DNA from: Clostridiales bacterium
Lineage (GTDB): Bacteria > Bacillota > Clostridia > TANB77 > CAG-508
NCBI GenBank assembly: GCA_004554705.1
Contig: SFKS01000007.1
Coordinates: 1-64,000, forward strand
Direction: 5' to 3'
Length of the DNA: 64,000 nt
Part shown: one piece after another, positions 27,781-37,385 of the stretch
Layout of the letters: the number at the start of each line of letters is the position of its first letter
How positions within the stretch are numbered: position 1 is the stretch's first letter
Program-made: the position numbers and the translations under genes
Notes under the pieces: model-generated
Database searches by the model: none
What the model was told of the DNA's origin: nothing
Seen by the model: only the letters and a program-made list of their open reading frames with translations

Positions 27781-28878
27781 TTAAATATAGTTTATTGCAC
27801 TCTCTGTCTTAGGACTATTGTCTAAATATTCCTCTAGTTTTTTTGTTACTTCTTCAAGACCTGTGCCCTTATAGTATGTCCCTAATACAAAGTTTATTAC
27901 TGGCTGTATTTCTGTTATTTTTTTTCCTTTTTTGTTGTTTATAACTATTTTTATGTTTTCAAGGTTTTGTTTTATGTTTGATATGAATTCTATAGTATTT
28001 TCAATTTCTGTTCCTGAAAATGCAATTGCAAATTTAGGTCCCATATAACGTACAAATATATATTCTGATGAAATGTTTGTTTTAACTGTATTCGCTACTT
28101 GTATAATTAATTCAGTTCCAACTTTTCTTCCTATCTTTTCATTAATTTCTTCTATATTATTTATTGAAAACATACAAATTGCACTTTTCCCATATTTGTC
28201 AATTATTCTCTTACCTTTTCCATATAGATATTCTGCTGAATTTAATCCTGTGAATTTGTCTGTTCTATATATATTTTCTATAGTATTTTGATATGATATT
28301 GTTTTTAATACTGAAATTATATTTTCTCGTATTATTTCTAAGATTCCTGTGTCCATTCTATCAAATGCATGTGGTTCGTCTTTTTCTATGATCCAGTATC
28401 CTATATAAATATTGTCAATATATAATGGGAAGAACATTGCTGATTTTGCTCTCATCATGTCTGATTTTTGATAACTTAGTTTTTCATTAGGCTTATTTAC
28501 TGTTACATATTTAGGGATTGCATTTGCTATACTGTCCTTAAAAATTGGTTCTGTATGAAGATTTTTCATAGTGTCCCAAAACTTTTCATCTACATTTGTT
28601 GCCTTTAGTACATATTCTGCACCATTAAATATTACAATGGTTGAATATTTTATATGATATTTTTCAATAAGAATGTCATTTATGATTTTTATTTTATCTT
28701 CTGCTAATGCGTCTTTTCCTATTGTATCCATAAAATCTTGCAACACCCTTAAATTTGCGATTTTTTCGTTAGTATTGCTTAATCCTTTTACTTTTTTGTA
28801 TATAGATAAATTGTATATTACTAAGCATACTACCAGGATTACTAGAACAAATATTACACTAATTAGTCCAATAGTCAA
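27781..28878 (-). CDS. Membrane protein with a degenerate GGDEF domain
   Basis: A 365-residue protein with an N-terminal membrane segment (about 3-25), a GAF-like middle region (about 45-190) and a C-terminal GGDEF-like domain starting at DKFTGLNS. The catalytic GGDEF motif is replaced by MGPKF, so it is unlikely to make c-di-GMP. It could bind a ligand or act as a scaffold. I chose the TTG at 28878, since AGAGGTG lies six bases upstream. The GTG three codons earlier is part of that ribosome binding site. It is downstream of the AT-hook/ParA-like gene. Confidence 0.75.
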   Translation of the reverse strand: MTIGLISVIFVLVILVVCLVIYNLSIYKKVKGLSNTNEKIANLRVLQDFMDTIGKDALAEDKIKIINDILIEKYHIKYSTIVIFNGAEYVLKATNVDEKFWDTMKNLHTEPIFKDSIANAIPKYVTVNKPNEKLSYQKSDMMRAKSAMFFPLYIDNIYIGYWIIEKDEPHAFDRMDTGILEIIRENIISVLKTISYQNTIENIYRTDKFTGLNSAEYLYGKGKRIIDKYGKSAICMFSINNIEEINEKIGRKVGTELIIQVANTVKTNISSEYIFVRYMGPKFAIAFSGTEIENTIEFISNIKQNLENIKIVINNKKGKKITEIQPVINFVLGTYYKGTGLEEVTKKLEEYLDNSPKTESAINYI

Positions 28879-28892
28879 TTTTTTCACCTCTT

Positions 28893-31175
28893 TTAGTAAT
28901 TTTTCTTCATTCTGTTTAATATCTCATTCGTTTGACTTGAAAAAGGGTTTCTATTTCTTTTTTCATCAAATGCTGTAGAATATGGCTGTTTATTTACTAA
29001 TGGATATACCATGTTTGCCAATTCTCTTAGTGATGTTATAAATTGTTTTGTGTATCCATTTAATGATATTACGCAGTTTGCTAAAGAGTCTAAATATTTT
29101 ACATAGTTTTGCATCTCAAATGGAATTTCACAATATTTTATTGTATCTTTGTTAAATAGCTCTGTCATGTATGTCATGTTTGGTGAATTATAACATGACA
29201 TGCCTCCTATTAATGTTTTTGCATTTAAGCTTCTTATTTTTGCTGATTTGTTTATTACTATTTTAAGTTTTTCTGGTTTTAATATGTCTTTTGATTTTAA
29301 GTTTCTTAAAAAAGCTGTTAATGGTTGTATAGTTAATACATCCATTGACTGTACTAGATATATTTCTTGCGATTTTTCAAATATTTCTGGATTTGTATCA
29401 AAATCTGTATCGATTAATATTGCTGAATATTGAGTTGCTAATGTTGATAAAATTTTATCAATCTCATATTCTTTTTCTTCTCCTGGCATTTCTGTATATA
29501 CTGTTAAGTTCCTTTTTGCACTGATACCAGTAGCTACACCATTTTGTAAGTTTTTCATACAGTCTCTTGCTATTCCTCTTAATGTTTCTTCATTGTTTGT
29601 ATATATGTAATAAGCATTTTTTGTTTTTGTCATGTCTAATATGGCTGTATTTATTCCCATAGATGCTAACATTTCAGCAGTATTATTAACAACAAATGAT
29701 GTGCCATTTTTAGTGGTTCCTACAAATGCTACTATTTTTTTGTCGCTAGTAAGTAGTGTGTTGAGATTTGAATATGTATTGTTGGTTTTTGCAATATAGT
29801 TGTTTTCTGTATTGTGTTGAATATTCATTTCATTTGTTTTTACTTGTGTATCCTGTGGACTATTACTTTCTTCTGGCATATTAAACAAATCTATTTCTGG
29901 TTGTTCTGTTTCTTCTTCTAGACTAAACAAGTCTATTTCCTCTTGCCTTGTATTCTCTTGCTTTGCATCTTCTTGTTCGTCTAAGTTAAACAAATCTATT
30001 TCTGGTTCAGGTGCTTTAATATCTTCTGTTTCGATTTCGTTTTCTTGTTGTTTTTTCGGCCTACCTCTTCCTCTTTTTGTTGCTTGGTCTTGTTCTTCTT
30101 TTGGAGGATTCTTTCTTGGTCTACCTCTTCCTCTTTTTGCTTCTAGTTCGATTTTTTCTTTATCTTGTGCATCTGTTTCGATTTCCTGCATATCTATATT
30201 CTCTATGTCTGTTTCTTCTGGAGTTTCGATTGTTCCACTTCTTTGCTCTAGAAAATCCTTCTCTACTACGATATCTTGTCTTATTTCTGGTTTTTTAATG
30301 TTTGGTACTTCTATTTTTTGTACTTTAGATGTTGTAATATTTGTTGGTATTACAACTGATTTTATATTTTTTGGTTTTATTAATTGCTCTAATATGCTAT
30401 TTTCTTCATTAACTTGTTGTTTGTTTTTGATTTTTTCTTTGTAGTTTTCTGTTTTCTTTTTAAAGTCAATACCATTTAGTGCTGAGGTAGTTACTAGTTG
30501 CTGATATTTTGGAGATCTTTCTTCTAGTACTGCTTTTACATTTAACGGTAAATATTTTATTATAATTCTAAGTTGTGTGTCATTATACTGGCTTACAATA
30601 TTGTTAAAGCTGTCTATATATTTGTTTTCATTTTTTCCAAGTCTTGCATAATGTGCTATTATATTTTCTACTTCTGCTTCACTAACGTTGTCTTCGCTTT
30701 CAGTTTCTCCTAGTTCGCTTTCGTGTATGTTATAATATTGTTTTGCTGCTTCTTTATCCCTAGGATGATTTATTAATCTGCAAATTTCATCTATACTTCT
30801 ATCTTGTCCGATTATTGCATTATATATTTCTTTTGAATAAATTTTTATTAGCATGTCATCTGTTTTTTTTCTTCTGTCTGCACATATTAATATTATGTCT
30901 ATATGTTCATTTGGTGCATTTTTTATTTCTTCAGTAATTTTACTATATTTTTCAAATAGAAATTTATCTATTAAATCATAATCATTGTTTGCATATGGTT
31001 CTAAATCTTCACTTATTACTATTCTACTATAGCTTTTATCCTTTTGTAATTCTTGATATATTGCATTAAAATAATAGACGTTTTTGTAAGATAGTATCTC
31101 TTGGTAGTCTCTTTGATATTTCTTTACAATTGCTTCTGAAACATTATCATTATTTACTGCAAATAAGACTTTCAT
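28893..31175 (-). CDS. Large protein with AT-hook-like motifs and a ParA/MinD-like domain
   Basis: A 760-residue protein. The N-terminal about 120 residues look like a receiver-like alpha/beta domain. A long charged linker (about 230-470) holds two AT-hook-like motifs (RGRGRPRKN and RGRGRPKKQ) and repeated E-I-D-L-F segments. The C-terminus (about 490-740) looks like a ParA/MinD ATPase fold, with the P-loop altered to GTTKNGTS, lacking the usual GKT/S lysine. It resembles CpaE-like proteins. The function is unknown, and chromosome, membrane or pilus positioning are possible. GGAGGGG of its ribosome binding site lies inside the preceding gene's last codons. Confidence 0.7.
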   Translation of the reverse strand: MKVLFAVNNDNVSEAIVKKYQRDYQEILSYKNVYYFNAIYQELQKDKSYSRIVISEDLEPYANNDYDLIDKFLFEKYSKITEEIKNAPNEHIDIILICADRRKKTDDMLIKIYSKEIYNAIIGQDRSIDEICRLINHPRDKEAAKQYYNIHESELGETESEDNVSEAEVENIIAHYARLGKNENKYIDSFNNIVSQYNDTQLRIIIKYLPLNVKAVLEERSPKYQQLVTTSALNGIDFKKKTENYKEKIKNKQQVNEENSILEQLIKPKNIKSVVIPTNITTSKVQKIEVPNIKKPEIRQDIVVEKDFLEQRSGTIETPEETDIENIDMQEIETDAQDKEKIELEAKRGRGRPRKNPPKEEQDQATKRGRGRPKKQQENEIETEDIKAPEPEIDLFNLDEQEDAKQENTRQEEIDLFSLEEETEQPEIDLFNMPEESNSPQDTQVKTNEMNIQHNTENNYIAKTNNTYSNLNTLLTSDKKIVAFVGTTKNGTSFVVNNTAEMLASMGINTAILDMTKTKNAYYIYTNNEETLRGIARDCMKNLQNGVATGISAKRNLTVYTEMPGEEKEYEIDKILSTLATQYSAILIDTDFDTNPEIFEKSQEIYLVQSMDVLTIQPLTAFLRNLKSKDILKPEKLKIVINKSAKIRSLNAKTLIGGMSCYNSPNMTYMTELFNKDTIKYCEIPFEMQNYVKYLDSLANCVISLNGYTKQFITSLRELANMVYPLVNKQPYSTAFDEKRNRNPFSSQTNEILNRMKKNY

Positions 31176-31179
31176 ATGT

Positions 31180-31581
31180 TTAACCCCTCCAACCCATTAC
31201 TATGAGTGCATATATAAATGGTAATACTTGGCATATAACAAGTATTGTAACAAAAATTATTACTGTTCCAAAACCTCTATGTTTATAGTCCAATCTTCTT
31301 GTCCCCATTGCATATTGGAATATAAGTCCTATTATTATGCCTACAAAACAGAATGGAATACTATAAGGTTGTACTATTTCTTCAATTATATAACCTGCTA
31401 GCCAATATGCATCAGAGCCATATTTTTCTGTATAGATTTCTTTCTTTATTTCCATTTTATCCTTTATCTCTGAAACGTCATTTTTGTTATGTTGTTCAAG
31501 AGTGTTTACTTCTGTAGCTAATGTTGTATTGATTGATAGCAAACACAAGATTATTAATATTATTGCAATCGTTTTTTTCAT
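31180..31581 (-). CDS. Small exported membrane protein
   Basis: A 133-residue protein with a signal peptide (about 1-22, cleaved near TTLA) and two C-terminal membrane segments (about 75-95 and 105-125). I do not recognise a family. The last codons carry the ribosome binding site of the AT-hook/ParA-like gene, so the two are translationally coupled and may act together at the membrane. GGAGGTATAAA precedes the ATG. Confidence 0.75.
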   Translation of the reverse strand: MKKTIAIILIILCLLSINTTLATEVNTLEQHNKNDVSEIKDKMEIKKEIYTEKYGSDAYWLAGYIIEEIVQPYSIPFCFVGIIIGLIFQYAMGTRRLDYKHRGFGTVIIFVTILVICQVLPFIYALIVMGWRG

Positions 31582-31692
31582 TTTATACCTCCATATAAAT
31601 TACTTTTTTCACTTATACTATCATACAATATTCTTAGAAAAATAGCAAGTTTATTTTATGATTTTTTTAAGAATTTTTCCAGAATGAAAAAT

Positions 31693-31728
31693 AGGAAATA
31701 TGTCTTGATTTTAGAAAACATATTTCCT
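31693..31728 (-). terminator. Terminator after the glycosyltransferase gene
   Basis: An 11-bp stem (AGGAAATATGT with ACATATTTCCT) is followed leftward by ATTTTTC. Confidence 0.75.
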
Positions 31729-31744
31729 TATATTTTATTCATGC

Positions 31745-32968
31745 TTATGTCTCTTTTACTTTTATATCTCTTACATGTTCTATTTTTTCCCATGTTGTGT
31801 TTGGTTTTATTAGTGCTTTTATGTTTATAAGTATCCAAGATCCTAAAAATAGAGGATAGCAAAGTATACCTTTTAGCATTGGTTTTATAGGTCTTTTGTC
31901 TAATAGTAGTGTTAATATTGCTGTAAGTGGTGGCATTATAAAGGTTGCTATTAAATATTTTGCATAATTAAATATTAGACCCGCAAGTGTCATTCCATCT
32001 CCAATGTAAATTATTAAATTTATTACTAATATTGAAAGTGTTACAACTAATATTGGCATGCCCATAAGATATAGTAGTCCATCAACATTCATCATTTTTT
32101 TGTTCCTTACAACCCCTGCTGCTAAGTCTTTTAAATAATACTTGAAGCATTGTATGTGACCTACTGACCATCTTGTTCTTTGTGTCCATGATTGTTTAAA
32201 TCCTAATGGTTGTTCATCATATACTTTTGCATCTGTTGCCCATCCTAAACGTCTTCCTTTTGCTATGTTTATTAATGAAAATTCTATATCTTCTGTCAAG
32301 GTCTTTGTGTTCCAGCCTTCTGCTTTTATTAAATCATATTTTACCATAAAACCTGTTCCATTTAGCAAGGGTGATAATCCAATATTGTATCTTGCTAAAT
32401 GATAAAATCTATGCATTGTCCAATAGAATAATGCGTATCCTGCTGTTACCCATGTGTCATCTGGATTTTTAATGTCTCTATATCCTTGTACTACTTCCTC
32501 TCCTTGACAAAGTTTTTTGTTCATTGCGTTCATAAATTCTTTATCAACAACATTATCTGCATCAAAAACGCAAAGTGCATCATATTCTGCATTTTGCTCT
32601 TGCATTTTGTTTAAAAACCATTGCATTGCATATCCTTTTGTTTTATGCTCTGGGTCATTTCTTTCATATACAATAGCTCCTGCATTTTTTGCAATATTTG
32701 CTGTATTGTCTGTGCAGTTATCTGCTATTACATATATATCTAGCAATTCTTTTGGGTAATTTTGTTCTTTTAAGCTTTCAATTAAATTCTTTACAACTTT
32801 TTCTTCATTATGAGCTGGAATTATTGCCATAAATTTATGTTGTTTATTTGTTAACAATGGTTTCTCTTTGAATTTTATTAATGAGCAAACACTTATTGCT
32901 ATGTTATATAGCCAAAATATTGTAATTATTCCTATAAGTGCTTGTTGTAATATATACAAATAATCCAT
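31745..32968 (-). CDS. Membrane glycosyltransferase, family 2
   Basis: A 407-residue processive-type glycosyltransferase. It has an N-terminal membrane segment, the GT-A domain with VIADNCTDNT (about 80-89), metal-binding FDADNVV (about 132-138) and the acceptor/processivity signature QRTRWSVGH (about 242-250), then three or four C-terminal membrane segments. It probably makes a glycan chain at the membrane, for example poly-N-acetylglucosamine or a similar polymer, but the substrate cannot be read from sequence. AAAGGAGT precedes the ATG. Confidence 0.88.
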   Translation of the reverse strand: MDYLYILQQALIGIITIFWLYNIAISVCSLIKFKEKPLLTNKQHKFMAIIPAHNEEKVVKNLIESLKEQNYPKELLDIYVIADNCTDNTANIAKNAGAIVYERNDPEHKTKGYAMQWFLNKMQEQNAEYDALCVFDADNVVDKEFMNAMNKKLCQGEEVVQGYRDIKNPDDTWVTAGYALFYWTMHRFYHLARYNIGLSPLLNGTGFMVKYDLIKAEGWNTKTLTEDIEFSLINIAKGRRLGWATDAKVYDEQPLGFKQSWTQRTRWSVGHIQCFKYYLKDLAAGVVRNKKMMNVDGLLYLMGMPILVVTLSILVINLIIYIGDGMTLAGLIFNYAKYLIATFIMPPLTAILTLLLDKRPIKPMLKGILCYPLFLGSWILINIKALIKPNTTWEKIEHVRDIKVKET

Positions 32969-32980
32969 TTTTTTACTCCT

Positions 32981-33646
32981 TTACATTGCTTCTTCTGTAG
33001 TTATAACTTCATCTTCTTTATTATCTATAAATTCTAGACTACTAATAGATACTTCATATGCAGTTCTAGTTTCAACGCTTCCATCTTCATGTTTCTTTTC
33101 GTATGGTCTTGACTGAACTCTACCTACTAATTTCAATAATGTTCCTATTGGCATATCTTCACAGAATCTTGCATTTCTTCCCCATGTAATACATGGTATA
33201 TAGTCTGATTTGTTATATGCTCTATTTACCGCTACTAATATATCTGCAATTTCTCTACCAAATGGTGTTTTTCTGTAGATTGGTTTTCTACAAATATGTC
33301 CTATTAATTGAACTTCATTAGGAACTTTTATTTCTTCTTCTTCTCCTTTTTCTCTAATTTCTTTTGCAAATACTGTTAATATTAATCTACTTTTTGTGTC
33401 TTCATATGTATTATAAGATCTGAATTGTCCTTCAATCACAACTTTTTTGCCAATACTTAAGTCAAAATTTGCAATTAATCTTTCTGATATTGTAATTGGT
33501 ATAATATCAGATATTCCACTTAAACGTGGTATTTCTAAGTCAAAATTATAAAAGCTTTCTCCATAGATTTCGTGACTAAATTTTTTCTCACTTGTAACTT
33601 GACCAACTAATATAATATAGTTGTTTTGTGAATAATTTGTAACCAA
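32981..33646 (-). CDS. SSB-like single-stranded DNA-binding protein with two OB folds
   Basis: A 221-residue protein with two OB-fold halves. The first (about 5-105) starts NYIILVGQVTSEKKF. The second (about 110-215) has VQLIGHICRKPIYR and ILVAVNRAYNKSDYIPCITWG, the typical SSB core. It lacks the acidic C-terminal tip of the main SSB. I chose the TTG at 33646, because AAAGGAGG lies eight bases upstream. The ATG at 33673 has no ribosome binding site. Likely a secondary DNA-binding protein. Confidence 0.8.
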   Translation of the reverse strand: MVTNYSQNNYIILVGQVTSEKKFSHEIYGESFYNFDLEIPRLSGISDIIPITISERLIANFDLSIGKKVVIEGQFRSYNTYEDTKSRLILTVFAKEIREKGEEEEIKVPNEVQLIGHICRKPIYRKTPFGREIADILVAVNRAYNKSDYIPCITWGRNARFCEDMPIGTLLKLVGRVQSRPYEKKHEDGSVETRTAYEVSISSLEFIDNKEDEVITTEEAM

Positions 33647-33805
33647 TTTTATTTCCTCCTTTTTTTCGTCCATAAGATATCTTTTGCTTATACTTTTGGA
33701 CTAGTCTTTTTTTAGACATTTATATTATACTACGTTTTCTATGGTTTGTCTACATAAAATGGTAAAATTATGTTAGTTTTTTCTTTTTTTTCCTTTATTT
33801 TACTA

Positions 33806-34288
33806 TTATTGTGCTTTTTTTATATCTAATACTTTATATTTAACTACACCGCCCGGAGTATTTGCTTCTCTGATTTCTCCCTTTTTTGCTCCTATTAATG
33901 CTGCACCTATTGGTGACACATTTGAAATTTTGTTTTGTGATAAATCTACTTCTGTTGAACCTACTATTGTGTATTCTAATTGTTCATCAAATTCTATGTC
34001 TAGTATTTTTACAGTGTTTCCCACTTGTACAGTTTTTGTATCGATTTCTGATTCATCTATAATTTTTGCATATCTTAGTTTGTTTTCTAAGTCTGCTATT
34101 TTTATTTCATTATCTGCTTGAGCATTTTTTGCTTCATCATATTCTGAATTTTCTGATAAGTCTCCAAATCCTAGTGCTACTTTAATTCGTTCTGATATTT
34201 CAGCTCTCTTTTCTGTTTTTAGATATTCTAATTGTTTTTCTAATTTGTTATACCCTTCTTGTGTTAATAAAAATTCTTTTTCTTCCAT
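33806..34288 (-). CDS. greA: Transcription elongation factor GreA
   Basis: Rescues backtracked RNA polymerase by stimulating transcript cleavage. The 160 residues have the N-terminal coiled coil with acidic tip residues (GDLSENSEYDEAK, about 48-60) and the C-terminal FKBP-like domain (VSPIGAALIGAKKGEI). It stands between two gaps. AAAAGGGG precedes the ATG. Confidence 0.96.
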   Translation of the reverse strand: MEEKEFLLTQEGYNKLEKQLEYLKTEKRAEISERIKVALGFGDLSENSEYDEAKNAQADNEIKIADLENKLRYAKIIDESEIDTKTVQVGNTVKILDIEFDEQLEYTIVGSTEVDLSQNKISNVSPIGAALIGAKKGEIREANTPGGVVKYKVLDIKKAQ

Positions 34289-34372
34289 TTTTCATTACCC
34301 CTTTTTTATATTTATGTAGTTTCTTAATCTTACTCTACAAAATACATTTTGTCAAGTATAATTTTACAAAAT

Positions 34373-35230
34373 TTATATAAATTCTTTTTTGTTTATTATT
34401 CCATTAATCCCTATTAGATTTTTAATTTTGATTTTATCTTTTTCTATTTGTTCAAAAGCTTTTATGGCTGTTTTGTGGTATAGTTTTCCTTCGTATATGA
34501 TGTAATCTGCGAAACCATTAATTTTATATTTTTCTGGTATTTCTATTTCCCATCCTTTTATATTTATTCCTGAAAATTTCTTTGAAGTTATGTTTGTGTT
34601 TTTGGGTACATTTATAATTATTGCATTATCTGGAATATCTAATTTGTTTAGCATTTCTTCTGGGAAATCCATATTTACTATTATGTCTGAGCTGTTCAAA
34701 TTTGTTTTTATATTATTTGATAGTTTTATTAGTATTCCTAATTCATGATATAAATAATCCACTATTTTTTTAAATTTTTTTGTATTGCTTGTTATTATGT
34801 TTAGTCTTTTTGTATTCCTAGCAATTAACATTATGTTTTCTATTGTTATGTCGTTGTTTTCATTTGTAAGTATTGTAATCTCTCCCGCTTCTATTCTACT
34901 TTTTTTGTACTTATATATTTTTTGTATTACATTATATATTAGGAATTTAGATAATCTTGTACCATCTAGGATATTAATATTGTAGCTATATAGTACATTT
35001 TTCGCTTCTTCATTTTGCATTAACTTTTCTTCTAGTATTACGTTTTTTACACTGTTCTCATATAGATATTTACTTAATTTTTCCATCACTCTTTTTACTG
35101 TTTTTTTTCTACTATTGCCATTTATGGGTATATATATTATTGTTTTGTCTTCTATTTGCTCTTTTTTCAATATGTTAAATATTCTATATATGAATTTTAT
35201 CTTTTCAAATTGTTTTACATATATTATCAT
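34373..35230 (-). CDS. Conserved-looking protein of unknown function
   Basis: I do not recognise this 285-residue protein. It is lysine-, asparagine- and isoleucine-rich, alpha/beta in look, with no signal peptide and no cysteine cluster. A Rossmann-like alternation (IEAGEITILTNENND, IENIMLIARNTKR) in the middle hints at a nucleotide-binding fold, but no clear P-loop is seen. I chose the ATG at 35230, as AGGTGA is five bases upstream. A GTG at 35239 would be inside that site. It lies downstream of mnmA. Confidence 0.65.
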   Translation of the reverse strand: MIIYVKQFEKIKFIYRIFNILKKEQIEDKTIIYIPINGNSRKKTVKRVMEKLSKYLYENSVKNVILEEKLMQNEEAKNVLYSYNINILDGTRLSKFLIYNVIQKIYKYKKSRIEAGEITILTNENNDITIENIMLIARNTKRLNIITSNTKKFKKIVDYLYHELGILIKLSNNIKTNLNSSDIIVNMDFPEEMLNKLDIPDNAIIINVPKNTNITSKKFSGINIKGWEIEIPEKYKINGFADYIIYEGKLYHKTAIKAFEQIEKDKIKIKNLIGINGIINKKEFI

Positions 35231-35273
35231 AAATATCACCTAAGATATTATATTTATGAAAATTACATTTATG

Positions 35274-36341
35274 TCAAATTATTTTTCCTCCTCCTATTAG
35301 AACATCATCTATATAGAAAACTACAGATTGTCCTCTAGTTATTGCTCTTTGCGGTTCAGCAAATTCCACTTTTGTAATTCCATTTTTTTCTGGGTATAGT
35401 GTTGCTGTTCCTTCTTTTGCACTATATCTTATTTTTGCTTGAATTTTTATTGGTTTGGTTTTATCTATATCTACTGTGTAATTTATATCTTTTGCATATA
35501 ATACTTTCGAGTAAATATCTTTTTCTTCTCCTACGATTAATTTATTATTTTTAATATCTAAATCTATTACATATAGCGGATTTTCGTTCGATATTCCTAG
35601 TCCCTTTCTTTGACCTATAGTATAATGTATCAAGCCTCTATGTGTTCCTAATATTTTTCCTTCTTTATTTACAATTTGCCCTGGTTCTGATTTAACTTTG
35701 CCACTTCTTATTAAAAATCCTGCATAATCATCATCTGGAATAAAGCATATCTCTTGGCTGTCTGGTTTTTTTGCCGTAAGTAGTCTGTGCTGTTTTGCAA
35801 TTTCCCTTATTTGCTCTTTATTCTCAAAGTTTCCTAAAGGGAATAAGACCTTTCCTATTATGTTCTTTGGAATATTATATAAAACGTAACTTTGGTCTTT
35901 TTTTCCTGCATTTGATTTTTTGAGTACAAATTGATTGTATTTTTTACTAAACTCAGTTTTTGCATAATGGCCTGTTGCTATGTAATCACATTCTAGTTCC
36001 ATTGCTTTCTTGAAAAAGTAATGGAATTTTAAAAATTTATTACATTCTATGCAAGGATTTGGAGTTATTGCATTTTTATATGTTTCTATAAAATTATCTA
36101 TTACGCATTCTTTAAATTCTTCTTTAAAGTTTAATGTATAGTGTGGTATTCCTAATTTATCACATACTCTTTTTGCATCTAATATATTATCATTTCCACA
36201 GCATTTACTTTCTTCGCCTTCGTTTTCTGGCTCCCATAACTTCATTGTTGCTCCTATCACTTCATATCCTTGCTCTAATAGTACAATTGCTGCTACACTG
36301 CTGTCTACTCCTCCGCTCATTCCTAATAAAACTCTTTTCAT
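35274..36341 (-). CDS. mnmA: tRNA-uridine 2-sulfurtransferase MnmA
   Basis: Thiolates U34 in tRNAs for Lys, Glu and Gln. The 355 residues start with the PP-loop GMSGGVDSSVAA, and have catalytic cysteines in CIECNKFLKF (about 98) and SQEICFIPDDDY (about 195-205). There is also a C-terminal barrel (RAITRGQSVVFY). It lies 13 bases downstream of galE, with AGGGATGGT upstream of the ATG. Confidence 0.95.
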   Translation of the reverse strand: MKRVLLGMSGGVDSSVAAIVLLEQGYEVIGATMKLWEPENEGEESKCCGNDNILDAKRVCDKLGIPHYTLNFKEEFKECVIDNFIETYKNAITPNPCIECNKFLKFHYFFKKAMELECDYIATGHYAKTEFSKKYNQFVLKKSNAGKKDQSYVLYNIPKNIIGKVLFPLGNFENKEQIREIAKQHRLLTAKKPDSQEICFIPDDDYAGFLIRSGKVKSEPGQIVNKEGKILGTHRGLIHYTIGQRKGLGISNENPLYVIDLDIKNNKLIVGEEKDIYSKVLYAKDINYTVDIDKTKPIKIQAKIRYSAKEGTATLYPEKNGITKVEFAEPQRAITRGQSVVFYIDDVLIGGGKII

Positions 36342-36354
36342 TTTACCATCCCTA

Positions 36355-37374
36355 TTATTTCTGTTTCCTATTTTGGAAATCTTTTTTTATAAAATTCCAG
36401 CTATCTCGGCACATTTCTTCTATACTTTTTTCAGCCTTCCAATTTAGTTCTTTTTCTGCCTTACTTGGATCTGCATAACATGCTGGTATATCACCCGATC
36501 TTCTTTTTCCTATTTTATAGGCTATTTTTACATTGTTTACTTTTTCAAATGTTTTTACTAATTCTAATACTGAATATCCTCTACCTGTTCCTAAATTGTA
36601 TATTTTAACACCTGATTCTTTTCTGATTTTTTCTAATGCTTTTAAGTGTCCTTTGCTTAAATCTACTACGTGTATATAGTCTCTTATGCCTGTTCCATCT
36701 GGTGTTGGATAATCATTTCCGAAAATTGTTAATTCTTTGTATTCTCCTATTGCAACCTTCATTATATATGGCATTATGTTGTTAGGTATTCCATTTGGCA
36801 CTTCACCTATTAGTCCGCTTTCATGTGCTCCTATTGGATTGAAATATCTTAATATTGCTACTCTAAAATTTTTATCTGCATTGGCCGTGTCTTGTAGTAT
36901 TTGCTCTATCATTAGTTTCGTACTTCCATATGGATTTGTTGTTGATAATGGAAATTCTTCTTTTATTGGTAGTTCTTTTGGATTACCATATACTGTTGCT
37001 GAAGAACTAAATACTAACTTTTTGCAGTTGTATTTTTTCATTAATTTTAGTAATACCAATGTCCCCGTTATATTGTTATGATAATATTCTATTGGTTTTT
37101 CTACTGACTCTCCTACTGCTTTTAGACCTGCAAAGTGTATAACTGATTCTATTTCTTTTTCCTTGAAAATTTCTTCTATTTTTTCCTCGTCTAATAAGTC
37201 TGCTTTATAAAATTCAAAATCTTTTTTAGTGATTTCTTTTATTTTTTCTAATACTTCTGGTGAACTGTTTGAAAAGTTGTCAACAATAACTAGTTCTTCT
37301 CCTGCTTTTAGTAATTCTACTACAGTATGACTGCCTATATATCCAGTACCTCCTGTTACTAAAATCTTACTCAT
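36355..37374 (-). CDS. galE: UDP-glucose 4-epimerase
   Basis: Interconverts UDP-glucose and UDP-galactose, feeding surface-glycan synthesis. The 339 residues have the NAD-binding TGGTGYIGSHT at the N-terminus, and the catalytic SSSATVYG with the Tyr of the YxxxK pair at about 149 (NPYGSTKLM). RRSGDIPACYAD and the C-terminal substrate contacts follow. It is upstream of mnmA and downstream of polA in the leftward transcript. GGAGGGT precedes the ATG. Confidence 0.95.
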   Translation of the reverse strand: MSKILVTGGTGYIGSHTVVELLKAGEELVIVDNFSNSSPEVLEKIKEITKKDFEFYKADLLDEEKIEEIFKEKEIESVIHFAGLKAVGESVEKPIEYYHNNITGTLVLLKLMKKYNCKKLVFSSSATVYGNPKELPIKEEFPLSTTNPYGSTKLMIEQILQDTANADKNFRVAILRYFNPIGAHESGLIGEVPNGIPNNIMPYIMKVAIGEYKELTIFGNDYPTPDGTGIRDYIHVVDLSKGHLKALEKIRKESGVKIYNLGTGRGYSVLELVKTFEKVNNVKIAYKIGKRRSGDIPACYADPSKAEKELNWKAEKSIEEMCRDSWNFIKKDFQNRKQK

Positions 37375-37385
37375 ATATACCCTCC

